DNA of 64,000 nucleotides. Origin: an uncultured Lachnospiraceae bacterium. Lineage in GTDB: Bacteria > Bacillota > Clostridia > Lachnospirales > Lachnospiraceae. Positions 13,496-22,093 of this stretch are shown here, piece after piece. The translations under genes were made by a program, and so were the position numbers. The stretch lies in the NCBI GenBank assembly GCA_910579285.1, contig CAJTTT010000005.1, forward strand, positions 1 to 64,000, read 5' to 3'. The stretch's first letter is position 1. Each line of letters starts with the position of its first letter. The notes under the pieces were generated by a model. The model was not told the DNA's origin. It saw only the letters and a program-made list of their open reading frames with translations, and did not search any database.

Positions 13496-15733
13496 TCAGA
13501 GCCGGATCTTCACGCCTTTGCTGTCCCGATGTCCCAGCTTGATTTTATTTAACTCCAGCGTTCGGTCCCCGTACTCGATGGTCTGTTCCACCGCATTCTG
13601 GGAATAATACACCGCCTCTATCTCGTCCTTGGCGGAAAGTTTCATGCCCCGCACGCCGATGGCTCCCTTTTTCTTTTCGGGAATCTCTTCCACAGGAAAA
13701 CGGAGGAAATAACCGGCTTTGGACTGCAGTATCATGTTGCGCTGTTCCTTGAACGCCACAACACTCACCACCTCGTCTCCGTCCCCAAGCTTTGTGGCCG
13801 CCACGGTGCGCTTAGCCACGTCAAACTCTCCGCCGTCCACTACCTTAAGCATCGCCTGCTTCGTGGCAAAAATCACACGGTAGAGATTCAAATCGCTCTG
13901 GCTCGCGGCATAGACAATGGCCTCTTTCGAGGAATCAAAATTGCTCACATTGTCGATGGGTACGCCTTTATCCCGGAATTTGCCAAAGGGCAGGTCAACG
14001 GCTTTCACGGTATGCAGCTGTCCCGTATTGGTAAACAGACAGACTTTCCCCGTATTTTTGCAGACAAAGGCGAAGCGGTTCTCTGCGTCCGCGGCCTCCT
14101 TATTTCGCTCGTAGGCGGCGGTGTCAATGGTTTTGGCATAGCCGAAACGGTCCATCAAAAAGACGATATCCATCTCCTCCACCTTTTTTTCCACATAGAC
14201 AGCCTCCTCGGCATTGGTGATCTGTGTTCTCCTCTTCCGCTTGTATCTCTCTTTTATTTCGTCCAGCTCGTTTATGATGACCTGTGCCATCGAATCTCTT
14301 CTGGCCAGAATGTCCTCATAGCGGTAAATGTTGGCCATTGTGTCCTCATGTTCACTTATGAGGGCTTCGATCTCCAGACCGATCAGCTTGTAGAGACGCA
14401 TCTCTAAAATGGCGGTGGCCTGCTTTTCCGTAAACATAAGCTGTGACGCCATCACCTTGGATTCCTTGGATTTGAATTTAATGCCTTCGGTCTTTCCTTC
14501 CACGAGACAGGCCTTGGCCATAGCGCGGTCCTTGGAGCCTCGAAGGATTTCGATAATCAGGTCAATCACGTTGCATGCTTTGATCAGCCCTTCCTGAATC
14601 TCCTTGCGCTCCAGCTCCTTCTCCAGAAGGTTTCGGTATTTTCGCCCTGCCACCTCGTACTGGAAATTGACGCTCTCCCGGATGATTGCCTTCAGCCCCA
14701 TTGTTTCCGGGCGGCCATCCGAAATAGCCAGCATGTTGACGCCAAAAGTGTCCTCCAGACGGGTCTTTTTGTAGAGCATATTTTTAAAGTTTTCCACATC
14801 GGCATCCTTGCGAAGCTCAATCACAATGCGGATGCCCTCCTTGGAGGACTGGTTTGTGATATCCACAATGTCCTGCGTCTTTTTCGTCTCCGCAAGAGCA
14901 GCCACATCCATCAGGAATTTGCCGATATTGGCACCGATCATGGTGTAGGGAATCTCTGTGATAACAAGGTTTGTCTTGCCGCCCTTGGCCTTTTCCACCT
15001 CCACCTTGCCGCGCAGCCTGACCTTACCCATTCCTGTCTCATAGATTTCCAGAAGGTCATCCTGGTTGATGACAATGCCGCCCGTGGGAAAGTCGGGGCC
15101 TTTCACATAGCGCATCAGCTCTCTCGTGGTGATGTTTTCATCCAGCATATAGGCTTTGGCTGCGTCGATCACCTCCGCCAGATTGTGGGGCGGGATATTC
15201 GTCGCCATACCGACGGCAATGCCCTCGGAGCCGTTTACGAGAAGGTTCGGAATCTTCACGGGAAGTACGCTCGGTTCCCGCTCCGTCTCATCAAAATTCG
15301 GGATAAAGTCCACCACATCCTTATCCAGATCCGCAAGAAAAGCCTCCTGGGTGATCCGCTCCAGACGGGCTTCCGTGTAACGCATGGCCGCCGCGCCGTC
15401 CCCCTCGATGTTGCCGAAATTGCCGTGGCCGTCGATCAGAGGCAGCCCCTTTTTAAAGTCCTGTGACATGACAACCAGGGCCTCATAGATGGAGCTGTCG
15501 CCGTGGGGATGGTATTTACCCATCGTATCTCCCACGATACGGGCCGATTTTCGGTAAGGTCTGTCATAACGGATTCCCAGCTCGTGCATATCGTAGAGTG
15601 TCCGTCTCTGCACCGGCTTTAAGCCGTCCCTCGCATCCGGCAGCGCTCTCGCAATGATAACGCTCATGGCGTAGTCGATATAAGATTTCTGCATAACCTC
15701 GGAATATTCCGTTTTTATAATTCTGTCTTCCAT
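13496..15733 (-). CDS. parC: DNA topoisomerase IV subunit A (GyrA/ParC family)
   Basis: The DNA-cleaving subunit of a type IIA topoisomerase that separates daughter chromosomes. The active-site Tyr119 is in AAAMRYTEARL. The quinolone region GKYHPHGDSSIYEAL keeps Ser80 and Glu84 (E. coli ParC numbering happens to coincide). A beta-propeller C-terminal domain follows. A canonical GyrA box is absent; the nearest string, EKKKGAIGVRG, is degenerate. Together with the linked parE this favours topoisomerase IV over gyrase, though some clostridial pairs are hard to classify by sequence alone. Length is 745 residues, normal. It is separated from parE by a small membrane-protein gene. Confidence 0.9.
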   Translation of the reverse strand: MEDRIIKTEYSEVMQKSYIDYAMSVIIARALPDARDGLKPVQRRTLYDMHELGIRYDRPYRKSARIVGDTMGKYHPHGDSSIYEALVVMSQDFKKGLPLIDGHGNFGNIEGDGAAAMRYTEARLERITQEAFLADLDKDVVDFIPNFDETEREPSVLPVKIPNLLVNGSEGIAVGMATNIPPHNLAEVIDAAKAYMLDENITTRELMRYVKGPDFPTGGIVINQDDLLEIYETGMGKVRLRGKVEVEKAKGGKTNLVITEIPYTMIGANIGKFLMDVAALAETKKTQDIVDITNQSSKEGIRIVIELRKDADVENFKNMLYKKTRLEDTFGVNMLAISDGRPETMGLKAIIRESVNFQYEVAGRKYRNLLEKELERKEIQEGLIKACNVIDLIIEILRGSKDRAMAKACLVEGKTEGIKFKSKESKVMASQLMFTEKQATAILEMRLYKLIGLEIEALISEHEDTMANIYRYEDILARRDSMAQVIINELDEIKERYKRKRRTQITNAEEAVYVEKKVEEMDIVFLMDRFGYAKTIDTAAYERNKEAADAENRFAFVCKNTGKVCLFTNTGQLHTVKAVDLPFGKFRDKGVPIDNVSNFDSSKEAIVYAASQSDLNLYRVIFATKQAMLKVVDGGEFDVAKRTVAATKLGDGDEVVSVVAFKEQRNMILQSKAGYFLRFPVEEIPEKKKGAIGVRGMKLSAKDEIEAVYYSQNAVEQTIEYGDRTLELNKIKLGHRDSKGVKIRL

Positions 15734-15762
15734 AAAAGTACTTCCTCTTTATTTATAAAATA

Positions 15763-16305
15763 TTATCCTGTTGCATCAAGGGGCCCCAGATAGCACCTGC
15801 TGTTCCAGATCTCTTCAAACTCCTGCCTGACCGTGACAAACGCCCTTTGCCGAAAAGAACCGTTCATGGACTGCACAGGCGGAACTGGAGTATATACGCC
15901 ATGATTGGCAAAGCATTCCACATACCTGTTACGGTAGACCTGAATGCACCTTATACTGCATCTGCCTGCGTCCAGATCAATCTCATGGAACGTCAGCACC
16001 GGTCCCGGCATATCATTACCCTGCCAGAATAATTTCAGATACTCATAATGCTTTCCTCTGCATGCTGCCATTTCCGATGCTTTTTTAGCTCCGGCGATAA
16101 ACAGGAAGATAACCGAAAGCCCGATGGCGATAAGCGGTATTAGAATGGTAAAGATCGGTATGCCGTGACCCTGCGCCGCTGCGGAAGGAGGAAAGATAAT
16201 ACGAAAATCAATAAACATGCCAATCCACGGTGAGAGAACAACAAACATGAGAAGAAAAATCCATTTTGGAAACTTCCCACCGTTCTTTCTCACCCGGTCA
16301 GACAT
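15763..16305 (-). CDS. Membrane protein with DUF6881-like domain, between parE and parC
   Basis: A 180-residue protein with two membrane helices (about 15-34 and 48-68) and a soluble C-terminal domain. The domain, from YLKLFWQGNDMPGPVLTF to EFEEIWNS, recalls the DUF6881 pattern (YxKxxW...E.D......R.V.++....Y), which occurs in some immunity-type proteins; this is from memory and unverified. The ATG overlaps the parE stop by eight bases (ATGTCTGA), so it is translated from the parE message. Its place inside a topoisomerase operon is odd, as no link to DNA topology is evident. Confidence 0.72.
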   Translation of the reverse strand: MSDRVRKNGGKFPKWIFLLMFVVLSPWIGMFIDFRIIFPPSAAAQGHGIPIFTILIPLIAIGLSVIFLFIAGAKKASEMAACRGKHYEYLKLFWQGNDMPGPVLTFHEIDLDAGRCSIRCIQVYRNRYVECFANHGVYTPVPPVQSMNGSFRQRAFVTVRQEFEEIWNSRCYLGPLDATG

Positions 16306-18226
16306 CCAGTTCCGCCTCCTGCGCGTTCTTGTAGATAAACGCCTTTCTGGGAGGCACTTCCGTGCCCATCAGCATCTCCGTCACCTCGCTGGCCATGCGG
16401 GCGTCCTCGATCTCCACCTGCTTTAACATCCTCTTTTCGGGGTCAAGGGTGGTCTCCCAGAGCTGTTCCGCATCCATCTCGCCCAGACCCTTATAACGCT
16501 GCAACGTGAAAGGGCCTTTGTGCCGTTTCCGATATTTTTCGAGCGCTTTGTCGTCATAGAGATACTCTTCCGCCCCTTTGGACGGCATGGCCTTGTACAG
16601 AGGCGGCATGGCGATGTAGACATGCCCCTCGTAGATCAGTTCCGGCATAAACCGATAGAACAACGTGAGCAGCAAGGTGGAAATATGTGCGCCGTCCACA
16701 TCCGCATCGGCCATAATGATAATCTTGTCGTAACGCAGCTTCGTGATATCGAAATCGTTGCCGTACCCTTCCGAGAAGCCGCAGCCAAAAGCGTTAATCA
16801 TGGTCTTGATCTCAGCGTTTGCCAGCACCTTGTCTATGCTGGCCTTCTCCACGTTCAATATCTTACCCCGGATTGGCAGGATCGCCTGAAACATGCGGTT
16901 TCTGGCGGTTTTGGCGCTGCCCCCCGCAGAGTCTCCCTCCACAATAAAAATTTCGCATTTCGCAGCGTCCTTCGACTCGCAGTTGGCTAATTTCCCGTTG
17001 GAGTCGAAAGAAAATTTCTGTTTGGTCAGAAGGTTGGTCTTTGCCTTCTCTTCGGTTTTCCGAATCTTTGCCGCCTTTTCCGCACAGCCGATAATGCTCT
17101 TCAATGTATCCAGATTGCGGTCAAAAAAGCGGACGATCTCTTCTCCCGTCACCTTGCTGACCACCTTCGCCGCATCCTGATTGTCCAGCTTGGTCTTGGT
17201 CTGTCCCTCGAACCTGGGGTCCGGGTGCTTGATGGAAACCACTGCCGTCATACCGTTTCTAACATCAGCGCCGGTAAAGTTCACATCCTTTTCCTTTAAG
17301 ATGTTAAGTCCCCTGGCGTAGGTATTGATCACGTTTGTGAACATGGTCTTAAAGCCAGTCAGATGGGTGCCGCCCTCAGCGTTATATATATTATTACAAA
17401 AGCCAAGTACATTCTCATGGAACTCATTCACATACTGGAACGCGCACTCCACAGTGATTCCTTCCGCTTCCCCCTTAAAGTAAATGACATCGTGGATGCT
17501 CTCCCTGGACTTGTTCATGTCCTTGATAAAACCTACGATCCCTTCCGGCTCGTGGTATTCGATATGTTCTGTCTCCGCGCCCCTTTTATCCTCATAAATA
17601 ATAGTAAGCGCCGGGTTCAGATAGGCCGTCTCGTGAAGGCGGCTCTTCACATCATCCTCCTTGAAACGGGTTTTGTCAAAGATGGTGTCATCCGGCAGGA
17701 AATTGATGGTGGTGCCGGACTCCCTCGTCTTTCCCACAACGGGAAGCAGGCCGTCCTTCAATTCCAATGTGGGAATGCCGCGTTCATAATGATCCTCATA
17801 GATCTGTCCGCCGGTCTTAACCGTCACATGAAGATAGGTGGACAGCGCGTTAACCACCGAAGAACCCACACCGTGAAGTCCGCCGCTGGTCTTATAGGCG
17901 TCATTGTCAAATTTACCGCCCGCGTGAAGCGTAGTGAACACAAGACGTTCCGCGCTGATGCCCTTCTCGTGCATGCCAACGGGAATGCCCCGCCCGTTAT
18001 CCGAAACGGTGGCGGAACCGTCCGCCTCAAGCGTCACCCGGATGGTGCTGCAAAAACCCGCCAGATGCTCATCCACCGCATTGTCCATGATCTCATAGAT
18101 CAGATGGTTTAGTCCCTTGGTGGAGACGCTTCCGATGTACATGCCGGGACGAACCCGGACTGCCTCTAACCCCTCCAGGACTGTGATGCTGGAGGCGTCG
18201 TATGTGTTTGTATCTGTCTTAGCCAT
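16298..18226 (-). CDS. parE: DNA topoisomerase IV subunit B
   Basis: The ATPase subunit of topoisomerase IV. The GHKL ATPase domain shows DNAVDEHLAG, DNGRGIPV and GGLHGVGSSVVNALS in the first 120 residues. The Toprim domain has EGDSAGGSA near residue 430 and the metal-binding DADVDGAH near 505. The 642 residues match the short Gram-positive ParE/GyrB form. It is the first gene of the parE-membrane protein-parC(-rsmD) run. The upstream 346 bases hold a possible small ORF and a strong hairpin but no clear promoter. Confidence 0.92.
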   Translation of the reverse strand: MAKTDTNTYDASSITVLEGLEAVRVRPGMYIGSVSTKGLNHLIYEIMDNAVDEHLAGFCSTIRVTLEADGSATVSDNGRGIPVGMHEKGISAERLVFTTLHAGGKFDNDAYKTSGGLHGVGSSVVNALSTYLHVTVKTGGQIYEDHYERGIPTLELKDGLLPVVGKTRESGTTINFLPDDTIFDKTRFKEDDVKSRLHETAYLNPALTIIYEDKRGAETEHIEYHEPEGIVGFIKDMNKSRESIHDVIYFKGEAEGITVECAFQYVNEFHENVLGFCNNIYNAEGGTHLTGFKTMFTNVINTYARGLNILKEKDVNFTGADVRNGMTAVVSIKHPDPRFEGQTKTKLDNQDAAKVVSKVTGEEIVRFFDRNLDTLKSIIGCAEKAAKIRKTEEKAKTNLLTKQKFSFDSNGKLANCESKDAAKCEIFIVEGDSAGGSAKTARNRMFQAILPIRGKILNVEKASIDKVLANAEIKTMINAFGCGFSEGYGNDFDITKLRYDKIIIMADADVDGAHISTLLLTLFYRFMPELIYEGHVYIAMPPLYKAMPSKGAEEYLYDDKALEKYRKRHKGPFTLQRYKGLGEMDAEQLWETTLDPEKRMLKQVEIEDARMASEVTEMLMGTEVPPRKAFIYKNAQEAELDV

Positions 18227-18286
18227 AATTACCTCTCGTTATGAAATTTATTTCCGCGAGCAATGCGCTGCAAATTTGATGTCTCA

Positions 18287-18424
18287 TCAGCTTGTGCGGG
18301 ATATTTGACTTACAATGTATTTCCATAATGTGGCGATGATTCCCATACCGCCGCCCGCAAATCCCATAATACATATAATAAGAATAGAATAATTGAGTAA
18401 TATTTTAAATAATTTCTTTTTCAT
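18287..18424 (-). CDS. Possible 45-residue membrane peptide
   Basis: This short frame in the parE leader starts MKKKLFKILLNYS and continues as one hydrophobic helix containing GFAGGGMGI, ending SQISRTS. A basic start, one membrane span and a polar tail are what small membrane proteins look like. The ribosome site is weak (only CTGAACG before ATG), so it may not be translated. It ends 60 bases before the parE start. I do not recognise it. Confidence 0.4.
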   Translation of the reverse strand: MKKKLFKILLNYSILIICIMGFAGGGMGIIATLWKYIVSQISRTS

Positions 18425-18496
18425 CGTTCAGGATATAAGATCAGATGCTAACGTGAAACGGCAAAAAACAATAATACACGATTGAGTTTACCATAC

Positions 18497-18529
18497 ATCT
18501 GGTGCTTTTGCAAAGGCAAAATACCAGAT
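18497..18529. repeat. Double-stem hairpin downstream of the nuclease-like gene
   Basis: Two nested perfect stems, ATCTGGT/ACCAGAT (18497-18503, 18523-18529) and TTTTGC/GCAAAA (18506-18511, 18516-18521), lie 43 bases after the stop of the minus-strand gene. No T-run follows on either strand, so it is more likely an mRNA end-stabilising or leader structure than a factor-independent terminator. Confidence 0.5.
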
Positions 18530-18572
18530 CGTGTGCCGGCCGCAAACATACAAGTCCATTTGCTGTCCGCAG

Positions 18573-19310
18573 TTACTCTTCCACCCGATACAGATATTCA
18601 CGCCCACGCTTCCCGTCCCTTCGCAGAATATCCAGATGCATCAGAATCGGTACCGCATCCGCGGCCAGATCCCGCCGGATCCCCGCCGCCTTCGCAAAAT
18701 CCGTAATTGTGAAAGGCTCCTGCAGGTTGATCGGCACAAACTGCATAAAATCTTCCCGCCGCTCCACCCGGATCTCGTCATAGAGAGAAAGGGGCATCCT
18801 GTCATAACGTGTAGAGCCGCGCTTTTTGTTACGGCTCCAGCCGTTTAAGAGCCGGTATTCATCCATATCAATCAGCGGAAACGCAAAGGACAGGTTCGGA
18901 TCTTTTAAAAAGGGCTTAATCCGATATAGTTCTGCAAAAGCATGGTAAGCGTTTCCCGTTACCGGGGACTTATGTTTGTCGGAAAGTTCGCCGCTTTCCT
19001 CGTTCATCCAGATCAGCCACTTGAAATGAGGAATCGGAAGAACCACGGTGACCGGGTAAAGCGGCAGAAATGCGGAAAGCTTCGGACGCAGCTTTCCAAA
19101 ATTCCCGTTCTGTATCTCTATGATATGTCCGTCCCTGTAAATATCCGCAATATATCCTTCCACAGGCACTTCATGGCAGTCCTCATCAGGTTCGTAATAA
19201 AGCTTCATCACCGCATGGACGGTCTTCTCCTGCAGAGTTCCAAAGCCGTGGGGATCGTTCTGTTTTAACAGTACTTTTAGTTTTGCGCTCTCAAATGCAT
19301 TCTTATCCAT
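18573..19310 (-). CDS. Unknown protein, possible PD-(D/E)XK-like nuclease with C-terminal helix-turn-helix
   Basis: I do not recognise this 245-residue soluble protein. The N-terminal 80 residues have a layout like a nuclease core: a helix with Glu28 (LQEKTVHAVMKLYY), a strand with Asp56 (EGYIADIY), then EIQ at 65-67 (HIIEIQNGNFGKL) where PD-(D/E)XK enzymes have (D/E)xK. Gln in place of Lys would be unusual. The last 50 residues (FTITDFAKAAGIRRDLAADA) look like a winged helix. A promoter (19318-19346) puts the RNA start next to the ATG, and no ribosome site is visible, so the message may be leaderless. Function is not known; the nuclease idea is inference. Confidence 0.7.
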   Translation of the reverse strand: MDKNAFESAKLKVLLKQNDPHGFGTLQEKTVHAVMKLYYEPDEDCHEVPVEGYIADIYRDGHIIEIQNGNFGKLRPKLSAFLPLYPVTVVLPIPHFKWLIWMNEESGELSDKHKSPVTGNAYHAFAELYRIKPFLKDPNLSFAFPLIDMDEYRLLNGWSRNKKRGSTRYDRMPLSLYDEIRVERREDFMQFVPINLQEPFTITDFAKAAGIRRDLAADAVPILMHLDILRRDGKRGREYLYRVEE

Positions 19311-19317
19311 ATCAGAA

Positions 19318-19346
19318 AGTATACCAGATTATTATTCATCGAACAA
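19318..19346 (-). promoter_or_regulatory. Extended -10 promoter of the nuclease-like gene
   Basis: Minus-strand TTGTTC (19341-19346) and TATACT (19318-19323) are 17 bases apart, with TGG just before the -10 (extended -10). RNA would start at about 19311, one base before the ATG at 19310. Confidence 0.6.
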
Positions 19347-19444
19347 GTGTTTTCTTTTCGCCTGCTGCAGAAAGCCGGATATTATAAATGTCACAATTCG
19401 CTCAATTTACGGTATGAACTGCACATCAACTGCCATTGAAAAGA

Positions 19445-19473
19445 TTTACAAATAGACGAAGCAGGAGTATAAT
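19445..19473 (+). promoter_or_regulatory. Sigma-A promoter of the diguanylate cyclase gene
   Basis: TTTACA (19445-19450) and a perfect TATAAT (19468-19473) are 17 bases apart. RNA would start near 19480. The ATG at 19489 would then have a nine-base leader without a ribosome site, so the ATG at 19522 with AGGAA upstream is the better start. Confidence 0.75.
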
Positions 19474-19521
19474 AAAGTACATTAATTTATGTACAAAACC
19501 CTGCAAACAGGAATCCGGCTT

Positions 19522-20640
19522 ATGAATGCAAAGCAATGGAATATCCGCCTGAAAAAGGGCATCAACAATTTAAAAGATATTCTGACAGGCAAAACGTTGA
19601 TCACCAACCGTTGGAAATTCCATGTACTGATCGCTTCCATCGCATCCGTGCATGTTCTTTTGCTTGTCATTTTTGCTGTTTTTCAAATCATGCCTCTGTT
19701 CTATTTCAATATTTTCAGCGTACTGACCTACGCGGCCTGTTTCTGGCTGATGTGGGGCAAGCGGGAGCATTATCTGGCAATTTACTTTATTACTTATATT
19801 GAAGTGATTCTTCATTCCTTCGCCTCTACCATCTGCCTTGGCTGGAAATTTGGGTTTGCGCAGTATATCATCGCCATAGTCCCGGTGGGCTTTTATATCT
19901 GTTACACACTCAATATCAGGCGGAGGAAATTTACCATAGCCACTTTATCAGCTATTTTTTCGGCTGTTGCCTTTCTGGCGTGCAAATTCCTCTCCTTTTT
20001 CGGAGAACCGCTGGTCCAGATTGACAATATTGCTCTGGAAATGTCACTCTATGTGTTTAATTCCCTCTGTGCGTTTGTATTTTTGATTGTCTTTTCCCTG
20101 GTCTTCGTATTTGAAATGAAGCTTTCCAGCAACCAGCTGAAGCACCAGAATGCGATTCTGGATAAACTGGCCAGCACAGACCCTCTTACCGGGTTATACA
20201 ACCGGCGGAGCATGGATATCTTTCTCAATCAGGCCGTGGAGTCGGCCTCCAATTTTGCATTGATCATGTGTGATATTGATAATTTCAAGAATGTGAACGA
20301 CACCTATGGACACGATTTCGGAGATGTGGTTTTAAAGGGAATTGCCGGCATCACGTCAAGCCAGGTTAAAGGACAGGGATATGTCTGCCGCTGGGGCGGG
20401 GAAGAAATTCTGATTCTGCTCAACAACGCCTCAAAAGAAAGTTCCTTCCGCATTGCAGAAAATATCCGCAGAAATGTGGCAAACCGTGTCTTTGAGTTAA
20501 ACAACAAATGGATTCACTGTTCCCTCACGCTCGGCGTTGCCCTTTATGACGGCAGGGAACCTGTGGAAGAGACCATCACGAGAGCTGATTACAATCTTTA
20601 CTGTGGTAAAAGAAACGGAAAAAATGCTGTGGTGTTATGA
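19522..20640 (+). CDS. Membrane-bound diguanylate cyclase (GGDEF)
   Basis: It makes the second messenger cyclic di-GMP from two GTP. About six membrane helices fill the first 195 residues and probably form the sensor. A short linker leads to a GGDEF domain with LYNRRSMD, CDIDNFKNVNDTYGHDFGD and the active-site RWGGEEI, a functional variant of GGDEF. The product-inhibition I-site (RxxD five residues before) is absent, so feedback control is unlikely. The protein has 372 residues. It stands alone on the plus strand between a nuclease-like gene and a terminator. The membrane part is not a domain I can name. Confidence 0.9.
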   Translation: MNAKQWNIRLKKGINNLKDILTGKTLITNRWKFHVLIASIASVHVLLLVIFAVFQIMPLFYFNIFSVLTYAACFWLMWGKREHYLAIYFITYIEVILHSFASTICLGWKFGFAQYIIAIVPVGFYICYTLNIRRRKFTIATLSAIFSAVAFLACKFLSFFGEPLVQIDNIALEMSLYVFNSLCAFVFLIVFSLVFVFEMKLSSNQLKHQNAILDKLASTDPLTGLYNRRSMDIFLNQAVESASNFALIMCDIDNFKNVNDTYGHDFGDVVLKGIAGITSSQVKGQGYVCRWGGEEILILLNNASKESSFRIAENIRRNVANRVFELNNKWIHCSLTLGVALYDGREPVEETITRADYNLYCGKRNGKNAVVL

Positions 20641-20653
20641 CCATTTACACAGG

Positions 20654-20686
20654 AAAGCCAGGGAGCGCTCCGCATTCCCTGGCTTT
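20654..20686. terminator. Bidirectional terminator
   Basis: A perfect 11-bp stem, AAAGCCAGGGA with TCCCTGGCTTT, with TTTTCATTTCTT on the right, lies between the converging cyclase gene and the gene at 20709. It serves the plus strand well and probably also the minus strand. Confidence 0.8.
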
Positions 20687-20708
20687 TCATTTCTTCCATA
20701 TTAGCATA

Positions 20709-21431
20709 TTACAGTTTTTTCACATGGCGGTCCCCATGCAGGATGCGCTCCCTGTCTGACGCATTTAACTGCGTCAGTTTCCCATTCTTATCATAATAAG
20801 TTAACAGCGTAGAATTTTTGGCGACAGACCGCTTTCCACCGTCTGTAAGCAGACTGATCACCTGGTCCAGATTCCCGGAACGCAGATGTTTACGGATTTT
20901 TTCATCCCTCTCCGCCAGATTGACCTCTGGAATTTCCTGTTCCCCGGCGTCCTCCTCTTTGACGGGGGACTCCGGCAGGGGAATGCCTTTCATGGCATAG
21001 TATTCCTCCGTATAACGCTCTGCTTCCTCTGGCGTCACATCTTCGGAAACTGTTTCCGGCGGTGGATCATTCCAGACCTTATAGAAAAAATCCCCGACAG
21101 CCTGGAAAAGACTCTGAAAAAGCGAAAGTACAGCATCAAACAGACCACCGCCTGCACTTTCAGCTCCCGAAGCGCGCTCTGCCGTCTGTTCCTGGTCATC
21201 TTCACGGACGCCGGAAAGCTCCAGTTTTACGCCGCCCTGGGTTCTGATATCAATGCCTGGCTTCTGATGCTGTTTCTTATTCTCAGCCTTATCTGCTTTC
21301 TTTTTCGGAACATCCTGTTTCTGCTCCCGATCCAGACTGAACTTTTCCTGACTTTCCGCATTTTTGGCTGGTTTTAATTGACTGCTATAGTCATAGGCGG
21401 GATTGTCGCCGTCACCTACCCTGTAGATCAT
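20709..21431 (-). CDS. Unknown hydrophilic protein coupled to leuD
   Basis: A 240-residue, highly charged protein that I do not recognise. Residues 20-90 are low-complexity Lys/Glu/Gln and probably disordered. A short amphipathic, Phe-rich segment (GLFDAVLSLFQSLFQAVGDF) near 100-120 could bind a membrane or partner. The C-terminal part has a repeated charged helix pattern ending in DRERILHGDRHVKKL. Its ATG overlaps the leuD stop (ATGA), so it is translated with leuD. Yet nothing links it to leucine synthesis. It is probably a lineage-specific gene. Confidence 0.7.
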   Translation of the reverse strand: MIYRVGDGDNPAYDYSSQLKPAKNAESQEKFSLDREQKQDVPKKKADKAENKKQHQKPGIDIRTQGGVKLELSGVREDDQEQTAERASGAESAGGGLFDAVLSLFQSLFQAVGDFFYKVWNDPPPETVSEDVTPEEAERYTEEYYAMKGIPLPESPVKEEDAGEQEIPEVNLAERDEKIRKHLRSGNLDQVISLLTDGGKRSVAKNSTLLTYYDKNGKLTQLNASDRERILHGDRHVKKL

Positions 21432-21934
21432 AATGCATTCCGGCTCTGCGTGGTGTTGATATAGTTAACCAGCCCTTCCGCTGCGATAATCTTCTGCATA
21501 AATTCCGGGAAAGCCTGTCCCTGATAGGTCGTCCCCTTTGTCAGGTCTGTGATTACGCCGGAATCGAAATCCACCTCCACCTCATCTCCGGCCTCAATCG
21601 CTGCCGCAGCCTCGGGACACTCCACAATAGGGAGGCCGATATTGATGGCGTTTCTATAAAAGATACGGGCAAAAGTCTCCGCAATCACGCAGCTTATGCC
21701 GGCCGCCTTGATGGCGATGGGCGCATGTTCTCTCGAGGAGCCGCAGCCAAAGTTTTTGGTGGCCACCATGATGTCGCCTTTTTTCACATGATTGATAAAC
21801 TCTTTGTCAATATCCTCCATACAATGCGTTGCCAGTTCCGCCGGGTCGGAGGAATTTAAGTAACGCGCCGGGATGATTACATCGGTATCTACATTATCTC
21901 CGTATTTAAACACTCTTCCTTTTGCTGATTGCAT
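21428..21934 (-). CDS. leuD: 3-isopropylmalate dehydratase, small subunit
   Basis: With LeuC it isomerises 2- to 3-isopropylmalate in leucine synthesis. The 168-residue aconitase swivel domain has GDNVDTDVIIPARYL near residue 13 and the substrate loop FGCGSSREHAPIA near residue 62. Length suits the short, archaeal/clostridial LeuD type that pairs with a 420-430-residue LeuC. AAGGAAAGG precedes the ATG. The 160 bases between leuC and leuD hold structured repeat C1, which may set the ratio of the two subunits. Confidence 0.95.
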   Translation of the reverse strand: MQSAKGRVFKYGDNVDTDVIIPARYLNSSDPAELATHCMEDIDKEFINHVKKGDIMVATKNFGCGSSREHAPIAIKAAGISCVIAETFARIFYRNAINIGLPIVECPEAAAAIEAGDEVEVDFDSGVITDLTKGTTYQGQAFPEFMQKIIAAEGLVNYINTTQSRNAL

Positions 21935-21961
21935 ACTCGTTTTCCTTTCCTTAATATATTA

Positions 21962-22093
21962 TTCGCAGTGCACACTCAAAAACCTTCAGTTTTTTCGTTC
22001 GCGGGCTTTCGCCCTATGCATCCATCAGAACAATCGCTCAGGTGAGCAAGCTTCCCCGCGCTTATTCTGCTGTCTGCGCACTGCTCAATGCTT
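21962..22093 (-). repeat. Structured repeat between leuC and leuD, copy C1
   Basis: Read on the minus strand, this block starts right after the leuC stop. GCAGTGC and GCACTGC (22078-22084 with 21965-21971 on the plus strand) close a long loop that contains AAAAAC-TGAAG-GTTTTT and an extra arm absent from copy C2. Closing stem, the ATAGGGCGAA string and the A/T hairpin are shared with 39847-39936. Confidence 0.65.

Noticed and set aside
13496..15733. Calling the 745-residue subunit GyrA
   Set aside because: No canonical GyrA box, linked parE gene, and topoisomerase IV-like length; gyrase remains a minor possibility.
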